NCBI GenBank assembly: GCA_013695395.1
Contig: JACDAP010000033.1
Location: 1 to 10,766 of the forward strand
Length of the DNA stretch: 10,766 nucleotides
Direction of reading: 5' to 3'
From: Solirubrobacterales bacterium
Lineage (GTDB): Bacteria > Actinomycetota > Thermoleophilia > Solirubrobacterales > Solirubrobacteraceae
This document shows positions 1 to 5,656 of the stretch, in pieces. The first letter of the stretch is position 1, and each line of letters starts with the position of its first letter. The notes under the pieces were generated by a model that was not told the origin of the DNA, did no database searches, and saw nothing but the letters and a program-made list of their open reading frames with translations. The position numbers were made by a program, and so were the translations under genes.

Positions 1-162
1 GGCCTCGACTGGTGGGCGCAGGCCGGCGTGGAGATGCCGGTCCGGCCGGGCGATCACGTCGTGTTCCCCGCCTCGGCCGGCGCCTGGGTGGACGTGGAGG
101 AGGAGCGGCTGCTCGTCTGCCGCGTCGTCGAGATCCTCGGGGTGCTCGAACAGGTCCAGTAG
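1..162 (+). CDS. groES: GroES-like co-chaperonin, C-terminal part (5' truncated by window)
   Basis: Frame 1 is open from the first base to a TAG at 160-162 and gives the last 53 residues of a protein. The segment MPVRPGDHVVF, a turn with Ser-Ala-Gly, then VDVEEERLLVCRVVEILGVLE matches the C-terminal half of GroES (usual pattern: KPGD+V-F...G.EV...GEE.L+.+E.DILA++E). GroES forms the seven-fold lid of the GroEL chamber in the cytoplasm. The sequence is divergent: the usual Lys-Tyr-Ser-Gly turn is replaced by Pro-Ala-Ser-Ala-Gly, and there is a Trp-Trp pair near the start of the visible part, so it may be a paralogue rather than the main groES. No groEL follows within the window. The last two bases of the stop codon are also the first two bases of the transposon target duplication, so the gene ends natively and is not cut. 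The N-terminus and mobile loop lie outside the window. Confidence 0.72.
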   Translation, partial: GLDWWAQAGVEMPVRPGDHVVFPASAGAWVDVEEERLLVCRVVEILGVLEQVQ

Positions 163-165
163 CTA
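161..165. repeat. Target-site duplication AGCTA, left copy
   Basis: The five bases immediately outside the left terminal inverted repeat are AGCTA. The same five bases lie immediately outside the right end at 3951-3955. Tn3-family transposition makes 5-bp duplications, so this marks a genuine insertion and fixes both ends. The first two bases are part of the groES stop codon. Confidence 0.93.
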
Positions 166-203
166 GGGGTCTATGGAGAGTTCGTACGGAGAACCGGGCT
201 AGT
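166..203 (+). repeat. Left terminal inverted repeat (38 bp)
   Basis: Compared with the reverse complement of 3913-3950, the 38 bp differ at positions 10, 11, 21, 24 and 38 (33/38 identical by hand). The outer GGGG and the inner block AGAACCGGGCTAG are conserved. The transposase reading frame ends inside this repeat, with its TAG at 171-173 on the minus strand, so the end of the transposon also encodes the last residues of the transposase. Confidence 0.93.
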
Positions 204-1540
204 GGGGCCGCCTGGGCTGGTGTTGAGCTCCCGGTAGGCGGTGCGGTCGCGTAGGGCGTCGTTGAGAGCGACCCGGTAGCGGCCGGTGAGGGTGAGGTGT
301 TCGGAGCCGAGCGGGGTCAGGCGGGCGACGTCGCCTTCGTCGATCTGCTGGCCGGCCGTTTGGAGGTGGTCGAGGGCGCGTTGGGTGTAGATCGTGTTGT
401 AGAGGACGATTGCGTTGGTGATCAGGCCAAGGGCGCCGAGCTGTTCCTCTTGGCCATCGCGGTAGCGCTGGCGCAGTTCACCGCGGTGGCCGAGGCAGAC
501 CTCGCGGCAGAGGCCGTGGCGGCTCTCTCCACGGTTGAGCTGGGTGAGGATCCGGCGGCGGAACGGGGCGTCGTTGCAGTAATCGAGCAGGTGCGCGGTC
601 TTGGCCACGCGCCCGACGTGCTGCAGGGCGCGGGCCAGGGAGGCCAGGTGCCTGGTCTTGCTGCGCAGGGCGCGCACGAGCTGGCTGGCGGTGGTGTGAC
701 GCTGAAGCAGGCTGCCGGCGAGGCGTTGGAGGTCGTCGTAGTGCTGCTCGATCAGGCCGCTGTTGGCAGCCGGGCCACCGGGAGCGCTTTGAGGCCCCCG
801 AGCCCGTCGGCGAGCTCGCTGAGCTCACGCGCCCGGTCGAGGGCCAGGATGAGCCCGTCGATCGTCGGCTCAACCTCCGGGCGTCGCAGACGCTCGAGCA
901 TTGAAACTCGCCGCCCGGCCGGTGTCACAAGCAGTGCGTCAAGGCGGGCCAGCTGAGCTGCCGTCGGGCTCTGCGCGAGCATCGCGAACCCACGTGCATC
1001 GGCGTGCTCGCGGGCAGAACCGACCAGCCGCCAGAGCGTGCTGAAGCCGGGCAGCAAGATCCGGCGGGCGATCAGATGCTCAGCAGCCCGCGCGAACAGG
1101 GCACGGTGGCTCTCAGCGCTCATCCACGCCCGCGCGCGAAGCCACTCGGTGAGATCGTCCTGGACGCCGTTCTGGCCGAACTGGGTGTAGCCGTGGCGCT
1201 CGCGGATCTCGGCCTGATGCTCCCAACGGGCCTCGCCCACGCCGTAGCGGCCCAGGCTCGTGTCGGTCGGAAGCCCGAGCTCCAGCGCGCTCCAGGAGAG
1301 GACACCCGGCGGCACCTGGGAGGGGTCTTCCAGGAAGCGGCCGAGGAAGCGGACGGTGCCCAGCTGGACCGCGAAGCCGAGCCGGTTCTCCGGACCGCGT
1401 CGGTCGGCGATCCGTGCGCGATCGTAGTCGCTGAAGAAGAAGCAGCCGGCCAGCTCGTCCTCGGAGAGCTCCCGTGAGAAGCGCCCGTACTCCGCACTGG
1501 CCGCGGTCGGGAAGCGCAGGACCTGCGCGTCCGGGGTCAC
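171..1540 (-). pseudogene. tnpA: Tn3-family transposase, internally deleted and frameshifted
   Basis: Two pieces of one transposase remain. The N-terminal piece starts at a GTG at 1540-1538, overlapping the recombinase stop as GTGA. It runs about 262 residues to a premature TGA at 752-754. Its start, with YGRFSRELSEDELAGCFFF, is the DUF4158 DNA-binding region of Tn3 transposases. The C-terminal piece lies in another frame from about 770 to the TAG at 171-173. It includes LIEQHYDDLQRLAGSLL, the block LNRGESRHGLCREV, then GELRQRYRDGQEEQLGALGL and SPLGSEHLTLTGRY, the conserved end of the DDE_Tnp_Tn3 domain. Full-length relatives are about 1000 residues, so roughly 500 residues are missing, including the region that carries the two catalytic aspartates. 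The junction lies near 755-775, right after a stretch resembling the family's P-x-x-R-L motif. The protein cannot catalyse transposition. A short N-terminal DNA-binding fragment could still be made. Confidence 0.9.
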
Positions 1541-2454
1541 GGCTCGATCTCCAGCCGGTCCATCGCCGCCTGCCGGTCGGCCTGGGACGGCAGGCTGTAG
1601 CGGCGCGTGGTCTCCAGGCGCCGGTGCCCGGCAAGCTCGGCCACCAGCACGATGTCGTTGCCGGCCCGCACCAAGTTCGTCACGCAGGTGTGCCGCAGCA
1701 CATGTGCTGACAGCGCGAGCCCCGCCCGGCACCCGGTGCCCCGCACGACGGTGTCGATCGCCCGCGGTGAGAGACGCAGACCCTTCGGACCGACGAAAAG
1801 CGCCGCCTCCCCGGCTGCGGCCCGTTCGCGGCGGACCGGTAGCCACCCGTTGAGCGCGTCGCGGACGGGAGGGTTCAGCGGGACCTCCCGGTACTGATCG
1901 CCCTTGCCCGAGCGCACCGTCAACACCCCCTTACGGGCCGAAAGCCGCGCGTCACCAGCATCGAGGTCGACGATCTCCTGCAACCGCAGCGCCGTGTACA
2001 GCAGCAGCACGACGATCGCCCGGTCCCGCGGCTTGGCTACCTCACACGCCCGCAGCAGCTCACGCTGCTCGGCGACGTCGAGCGCCCGCGGGGCCGCCTG
2101 CACCAGCGGCTCGCGCGCGACGTCCGCCGGCCCCAGCCCGAGAAAGCGGTTGAAGTGGTCGACCGCCGCGAGCGCGAGGTTCACCGACGCCGGTCGCCAG
2201 CCGCGCTCGACCTTCAAGAACCGCTTGTAGCCACGCGCCGCGAGATCCCGAGCGCGGGGTGTCCGCAGCGCCTGCTCCGCCTCGGGCCGATCGCTCAGCC
2301 AGCGGCCGTAACCCTGCACATTGCTCGCGTACGCCTGCCGCGTACGAGCCGCGAGCGGCGCACCCTCGAGGTCGGCAACGTAGCCGGCGACAACCTTGAG
2401 CACACCGCCTCGCTTGTTAGTAGAAGCCGAATCCGACGGTTCCGGGGACGCCAT
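1537..2454 (-). CDS. tnpI: Tyrosine recombinase of the transposon (TnpI-like cointegrate resolvase)
   Basis: This 305-residue phage-integrase-family protein has an N-terminal SAM-like DNA-binding domain (about residues 18-110) and a catalytic domain (about 125-300). The whole catalytic set is visible: R157 in TALRLQEI, K184 in RSGKGDQYREVPL, H251 and R254 in AHVLRHTC, H277 in LAGHRRLETT, and the nucleophile Y286 in RRYS. In Tn3 elements of the Tn4430 type, such an enzyme resolves cointegrates at a site next to its gene, and I infer that role. Its TGA overlaps the transposase GTG by four bases (GTGA), indicating translational coupling. No Shine-Dalgarno sequence precedes the ATG at 2454. Instead TACTAA lies 7 nt upstream, so the message may be leaderless. 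Recombination-site-like repeats cover that promoter, so the protein may repress itself. It appears fully intact, unlike the transposase. Confidence 0.9.
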   Translation of the reverse strand: MASPEPSDSASTNKRGGVLKVVAGYVADLEGAPLAARTRQAYASNVQGYGRWLSDRPEAEQALRTPRARDLAARGYKRFLKVERGWRPASVNLALAAVDHFNRFLGLGPADVAREPLVQAAPRALDVAEQRELLRACEVAKPRDRAIVVLLLYTALRLQEIVDLDAGDARLSARKGVLTVRSGKGDQYREVPLNPPVRDALNGWLPVRRERAAAGEAALFVGPKGLRLSPRAIDTVVRGTGCRAGLALSAHVLRHTCVTNLVRAGNDIVLVAELAGHRRLETTRRYSLPSQADRQAAMDRLEIEP

Positions 2455-2513
2455 AAGCGGATTAGTAGCCGCAACCCCGGACGGAAGCGGCGACTAAGCG
2501 GCCTTAGCCGCTG
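2453..2513. promoter_or_regulatory. Candidate recombination (res/IRS-like) site overlapping the tnpI start
   Basis: AAGCGG occurs three times in direct orientation, at 2455-2460, 2485-2490 and 2496-2501. Two copies face an inverted partner. Unit A is GCGG (2457-2460), an 8-base spacer, then CCGC (2469-2472). Unit B is AGCGG (2497-2501), spacer CCTTAG, then CCGCT (2508-2512). On the minus strand unit A reads TAATCCGCTTATG, running into the recombinase start codon, and unit B reads TAAGGCCGCTTAG. Two inverted-repeat units plus a lone direct copy just upstream of a tyrosine recombinase gene resemble the layout of the Tn4430 internal resolution site. The minus-strand TACTAA (2462-2467), a possible -10 element for tnpI, lies inside unit A. 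Function is inferred from layout only. Confidence 0.55.
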
Positions 2514-2580
2514 GCTAGAGGAACCCAGAGCACTCCCTTTCCGAGTGGGTGGCGGAACGAGAGCGGGGTTGACTGCAGGT

Positions 2581-2605
2581 TGGCCCCCGCTGTCAGCGGG
2601 GGCCA
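2581..2605 (-). terminator. Strong hairpin after the passenger operon
   Basis: TGGCCCCCGCT (2581-2591) pairs perfectly with AGCGGGGGCCA (2595-2605) around the 3-base loop GTC. The 11-bp GC-rich stem lies 9 bases past the stop codon of the membrane-anchored passenger protein. It has no T-tract, as is common in high-GC actinobacteria. It separates passenger transcription from the recombinase gene. Confidence 0.72.
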
Positions 2606-2614
2606 CTGCTGCGC

Positions 2615-3292
2615 CTAGCCGGAGCGCCGTTCCATATCGCGCTTGAGATCCTCGCCCGTGGGCGGGTTGAGCATCATCTCGGCTACGTCTTGTGGCAGAT
2701 CCTGGGAAGCTAGCTTCTTCGTTCCGCCGCCGTCTAGGCGAACGTCGAACTTCACGGACTTCGTCAACACCCCCGGTACGACCACGATGTACGAGGATCC
2801 GCGCACATCGACATTGCGGACGCCCTTTTCGGTCGTCACCTGCACCGACTCGACGTCGGCACGTGCGTGCCCCCAAATGAAGCTGACCGGAGCCGGCGCG
2901 TTTGTCGTTGGGTCTCGATAGATCGTCGAAACGTGGTAGCTGATCGCGTCCTCAAGCTGCTCAGGATCGAGACAGTCACCCCCCTCTTGGGAGTCCGATC
3001 CGACGACCTTGCCCCGCCCATCGAGGGCACCAACCTTGCCGGCGACTTCCCTCCCCGGCTTAGCGCAGACGCGACCGTCCGCAGTCTTGTACTCGGCGAC
3101 CGCCCAGGGAGGCCCCCCGGTCGGGTTCTCGCTCCCGCCTCTGACAACCTGAGACGAACGATCGACGACAGCCTCGTCAGAGGGCCCACTCCGCGGATCC
3201 CATGGCCGATCCGCCTGCGACAACGCGGTCACAGCGCCCAGCCCCACAATGGCTCCCAGTAGACAGCTCAGAACAACGCGTAGCGATGTCAT
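2615..3292 (-). CDS. Membrane-anchored or exported protein of unknown function (transposon passenger)
   Basis: The chosen ATG at 3292-3290 gives 225 residues. An earlier in-frame ATG at 3367 would overlap the upstream gene by 76 bases. The chosen start shares one base with the preceding stop (TGATG) and follows a GGGGG stretch, so translation is probably coupled. Residues 4-26 form one hydrophobic segment (VVLSCLLGAIVGLGAVTAL), either an uncleaved anchor or a signal peptide. VLSC resembles a lipobox, but its Cys at position 10 is early for lipidation. The rest is soluble, with no further membrane segment, and includes two Cys in VCAKPG and DCLDPEQ. The C-terminal half, from about residue 130 (VSFIWGHARADVESVQVTTEKG, then SYIVVVPG and SVKFDVRLDGG), looks like strands of an Ig-like or other beta-sandwich domain. 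I do not recognise the family. It is co-transcribed with the secreted His/Cys-rich protein, so both may act at the cell surface. Confidence 0.75.
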   Translation of the reverse strand: MTSLRVVLSCLLGAIVGLGAVTALSQADRPWDPRSGPSDEAVVDRSSQVVRGGSENPTGGPPWAVAEYKTADGRVCAKPGREVAGKVGALDGRGKVVGSDSQEGGDCLDPEQLEDAISYHVSTIYRDPTTNAPAPVSFIWGHARADVESVQVTTEKGVRNVDVRGSSYIVVVPGVLTKSVKFDVRLDGGGTKKLASQDLPQDVAEMMLNPPTGEDLKRDMERRSG

Positions 3293-3693
3293 CAAACACC
3301 CCCACAGGTCGAGTGGTGCGAGTGGTAGTGGCCGTTGTCGAACGTGCCCTTGTCCTCGAAGCCCCACGAATGGCAGTACTCGTTGTCGCCCGAAATGAAC
3401 TGGTTCCCGGCAACCTGGATCTGGCAGGTTGTGTTCGCGCCTCCCGTCGAGGATCCCTTCAGCCCGCTGGCGTCCGAGCCAGCCGCGCAGTAGCGCGTGT
3501 CGAAGTATCCGTTGGCCGTGCTGCGACCGTGCCAGACGTTGTCGCTTTGGCTCCCGCCGTGCACGAGGGCGTGGCCTGTAGCCGTTGCTCCGCAGCAGAC
3601 GTGGTAGTGGTTCGCGGCGGCGGCCGACACGCCGCCGCCGAACGCGAAGGCCGCGATCGCTGCTATGAGCGATGGGCGTAGTTGTCGAATCAT
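3292..3693 (-). CDS. Secreted small His/Cys-rich protein of unknown function (transposon passenger)
   Basis: The start is the ATG at 3693-3691, which follows an excellent Shine-Dalgarno (GGGAGGAGG, about 6 nt spacing). An upstream in-frame ATG at 3807 lacks this and would place 38 hydrophilic residues before the signal peptide. The 133-residue product has a Sec signal peptide (Arg-containing start, hydrophobic LIAAIAAFAFGGGVSA, then an Ala run) with cleavage expected near residues 23-27. The mature part of about 107 residues begins with NHYHVCCG. It contains several more single Cys residues in YC, TC, YC and TC contexts, and ends NGHYHSHHSTCGGV. The spaced Cys suggest disulfides, and the His clusters at both ends suggest metal binding; both are inference. 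Proteins with an NHYH or NHFH start after the signal peptide are, to my recollection, a recurring uncharacterised type in Solirubrobacterales. First gene of a two-gene operon. Confidence 0.78.
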   Translation of the reverse strand: MIRQLRPSLIAAIAAFAFGGGVSAAAANHYHVCCGATATGHALVHGGSQSDNVWHGRSTANGYFDTRYCAAGSDASGLKGSSTGGANTTCQIQVAGNQFISGDNEYCHSWGFEDKGTFDNGHYHSHHSTCGGV

Positions 3694-3912
3694 GCTCCTC
3701 CTCCCGTGGTTGAAGATGATCAGCGACGACGATCGTCCGTCGCCGGTGAAAACGCTAACAGCGTTCTTGACCCGGCGAGTTCGAACCGACGCAGGGGCCC
3801 TTGGCACGCGGTTGTGCTCCGAAACGTCAGCTTGTGGACCATTCGATCGCCGTCGGTCCTAGGGTCCTAGGTGTCGGCGCGCGACGGTGCTCCGGAGACT
3901 TGGCGAGCCTGC
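3694..3912 (-). promoter_or_regulatory. Leader and promoter region of the passenger operon
   Basis: These 219 bp between the right terminal repeat and the first passenger gene must hold the operon promoter. A perfect inverted repeat, AACGCT-AAC-AGCGTT, lies at 3751-3765, about 58 bp upstream of the start codon, and could be a protein-binding site or an RNA hairpin. At 3855-3870 the octamer GGTCCTAG is repeated twice in tandem, forming CCTAGG palindromic cores. The ribosome-binding site complement lies at about 3696-3705. I could not identify a convincing -35/-10 pair. No gene is seen here. Confidence 0.45.
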
Positions 3913-3950
3913 GCTAGCCCGGTTCTGCGCACGAACTCTGGATAGACCCC
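3913..3950 (-). repeat. Right terminal inverted repeat (38 bp)
   Basis: This is the reverse complement counterpart of 166-203 with five differences. The outermost bases are CCCC at 3947-3950, directly followed by the AGCTA duplication. Unlike the left end, it is not overlapped by a reading frame with support. Confidence 0.93.
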
Positions 3951-3955
3951 AGCTA
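3951..3955. repeat. Target-site duplication AGCTA, right copy
   Basis: Identical to 161-165. Removing 166-3955 would restore a continuous chromosome in which the groES TAG is followed by CTACCGGG. Confidence 0.93.
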
Positions 3956-4003
3956 CCGGGGGGACGTGCAGGCCGTGGAAGCCGAACGGGATGTGGTGCG
4001 GGA

Positions 4004-4038
4004 CCGCGGCGCGCGCCCGCTCTACACCCGCGCCGCGG
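4004..4038. terminator. Candidate terminator hairpin between groES and the phosphatase gene
   Basis: CCGCGGCGCG (4004-4013) is perfectly complementary to CGCGCCGCGG (4029-4038) around a 15-base loop. Before the transposon inserted, this would have lain about 50 bp past the groES stop, and it lies 30 bp past the stop of the convergent phosphatase gene. It could serve both strands. There is no T-tract and the loop is long, so confidence is moderate. The remainder of 3956-4067 shows no gene. Confidence 0.5.
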
Positions 4039-4067
4039 CTTCTGGACGATCGTCGCAGCGGTGGCGA

Positions 4068-5597
4068 CTACCGGGGCTCCTCGCCCTCCGCCACGGCGGC
4101 GGCGTCGCCGTGCTTGCGCACCAGGAAGGTTTCCCCGTGGCGCTCGATCACCGTCTCGGCGCGGGGAATCTCGTGGCCGGCCAGCACGAGGAAGCAGCGG
4201 TCGTCGGCCCGGGTGCGGTCGTAGAGCGTGTGCGGGACGGCGATCAGCTCCTGGCAGGCGTCCCGTCCGCACTCGCAGGTCACGGCGATCGTGGCCTCAT
4301 CGGCCGGGCGGCCGGCGGCCAGCCGCTCGTTCTCCTCCCGGAAGGCGACCTCGACCTCGCCGATCGTCGCCGGGTCCGCCGGCGCGGTTCCCACCGGGAC
4401 CACCGGGGCCGGCACGACGGCCGGACCCCCGGCCGGCAGGAGCCGGGCGACGAGGATCGCCACGTCGTCGGGCAGATTCTCGACCTCAACCACGCCGGCG
4501 ACCTGCTCGAGGTGGCTGACCGTCTCGGCGCTCGTCCGGTCGGCGTGCCCGGCCAGCATCGCCGAGACCTCCGGGCGGTCGCTCACGCGACCCGCGTCCG
4601 TCAGCCCGTCGCTGAAGAGCACCAGGCGGTCACCCGGCTCCAGCACGACCTCCTCGGAGGCGACCGGCAGGGTCGCGAAGACGCCGAGGAGAGCGCCCGC
4701 GCCGCCGACCAGTTCCGGCCGACCGTCGGCCCGCGACAACACCGGCTGCGGGTGCCCGGCGCAGCTGACCGTCGCCTGCAGGCGACCGTCGTCACGGGCC
4801 ACCAGGAAGGCGAGCACCAGCGTGCAGAAGCGATGCGAAGGGTGGGCGAGCAGCTCGTCGTTGACGAGCGTGAGCAGCGCGCGGGGATCCACCCCGCGGT
4901 CGGCGGCGCCGCGGAGCAGGTAGCGGACCATGGCAGCGATCGCGGCGGCCCCCGGTCCCTTGCCGCAGACGTCGCCGAGAACGAGCAGATGACCGTCGCC
5001 GCTCGGGATGACGTCGTAGAAGTCGCCGCCGACGAGCGCGTTGTCACCGACGGGCCTGAAGCTGACCGCGATGTCGACGTCAGGGATCTCCGCGAGATGG
5101 GTAGGGAGCAGGTTCCGCTGCCACTCCTCACCGGCTTCGGTCCGCTCCAGGGTGAGCTGCTGGGCGCGCTGCTCGACCGCGCTCCGCGCGGTGACGTCGC
5201 GAAAGACGACGACCGCACCGGTCACCGTGCCTTTGCGGAGAATGGCGGCCGAGCTGTAGGCGACCTCGATCACCCGCCCGTCGGCGCGGGTGAACCAGTC
5301 CGACTCGGTGCGGGTGGTGCCGCCGCTCTTCAGCACCCCGAGCAGGCCGCAGTCCACCTCCAGCTGCGGTGCCCCGTGGTGGTCCGGGTGGTGGATCTGG
5401 GCGTGCATGCCTCGCCCGAGGAGTTCGGCCTCGGAGTAGCCGAGCAGCCGTTCCCCGGCGGGGTTGAGCATCGCGAGCCGGCCTTCGGCGTCGACGACGT
5501 AGAGCCCGTCGGCGAGACTGCGCACGAGTGCGGTGGCGACCTCGTGCGGGTCGGCGAGATCGGGCAGGCGGGGCGTCGTACCCGGATCCTCTGGCAT
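4068..5597 (-). CDS. PAS-domain SpoIIE/RsbU-type serine phosphatase with an extra C-terminal Cys-containing module
   Basis: The protein has 509 residues in three parts. Residues about 18-140 are a PAS sensor domain (DGLYVVDAEGRLAMLNPAGE through VTGAVVVFRDVTARS). Residues about 140-165 form a helical linker. Residues about 165-388 are a PP2C-type SpoIIE domain with its metal-binding acidic motifs: D192 in GGDFYD, D209 in GDVCGKG, D330 in FSDG and D377/D378 in DDVAI. Such enzymes dephosphorylate anti-sigma-factor antagonists and so switch stress sigma factors on (RsbU/RsbP type). The PAS domain would sense the signal. Residues about 415-495 carry a separate module with CECGRDACQELI, LAGHEIPRAETVIERHGE and a VRKHG end. 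I recall this pattern from short proteins and signalling-protein tails in Solirubrobacterales, function unknown. No membrane segment is present, so it should be cytoplasmic. The lipoprotein gene ends 59 bp upstream on the same strand and may be co-transcribed. No anti-sigma factor or antagonist gene is adjacent. Confidence 0.9.
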   Translation of the reverse strand: MPEDPGTTPRLPDLADPHEVATALVRSLADGLYVVDAEGRLAMLNPAGERLLGYSEAELLGRGMHAQIHHPDHHGAPQLEVDCGLLGVLKSGGTTRTESDWFTRADGRVIEVAYSSAAILRKGTVTGAVVVFRDVTARSAVEQRAQQLTLERTEAGEEWQRNLLPTHLAEIPDVDIAVSFRPVGDNALVGGDFYDVIPSGDGHLLVLGDVCGKGPGAAAIAAMVRYLLRGAADRGVDPRALLTLVNDELLAHPSHRFCTLVLAFLVARDDGRLQATVSCAGHPQPVLSRADGRPELVGGAGALLGVFATLPVASEEVVLEPGDRLVLFSDGLTDAGRVSDRPEVSAMLAGHADRTSAETVSHLEQVAGVVEVENLPDDVAILVARLLPAGGPAVVPAPVVPVGTAPADPATIGEVEVAFREENERLAAGRPADEATIAVTCECGRDACQELIAVPHTLYDRTRADDRCFLVLAGHEIPRAETVIERHGETFLVRKHGDAAAVAEGEEPR

Positions 5598-5656
5598 GGA
5601 CGGCCGAGCCTAGATCATCGGGCGCGTAGGGCGGCCGGCACCCCCGACCGTGCCCG

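Larger units (their letters stand above)
166..3950. mobile_element. Tn3-family transposon derivative, 3785 bp, with defective transposase, TnpI-like recombinase and two passenger genes
   Basis: The element starts GGGGTCTAT at 166 and ends with the inverted counterpart ATAGACCCC at 3950, and it is flanked by AGCTA on both sides. The 38-bp ends, the 5-bp duplication and a Tn3-type transposase reading outward into the left end all agree on the family. Minus-strand order from right end to left end: secreted His/Cys-rich protein, membrane-anchored protein, hairpin terminator, candidate recombination site, tyrosine recombinase, broken transposase. The passenger segment (about 2460-3900) looks less GC-rich and has less GC-biased third positions than the flanking genes. 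With the transposase destroyed, the element should move only if a related transposase acts in trans. No resistance gene, toxin-antitoxin pair or serine resolvase is seen inside it. Confidence 0.92.

Noticed and set aside
297..1477. Long plus-strand reading frames (219 and 157 codons) opposite the transposase
   Set aside because: They are antisense to clear Tn3 transposase sequence on the minus strand, have no family resemblance and no ribosome site. They are GC-driven shadows.
2615..3367. Longer version of the membrane-anchored passenger protein starting at 3367
   Set aside because: It would put 25 extra residues before the hydrophobic segment and overlap the upstream coding region by 76 bases. 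The TGATG start at 3292 fits better.
3774..3792. GTTCGAACC stretch resembling the T-loop of a tRNA
   Set aside because: The flanking bases do not form a T-stem on either strand, and no anticodon or acceptor arms are found around it.
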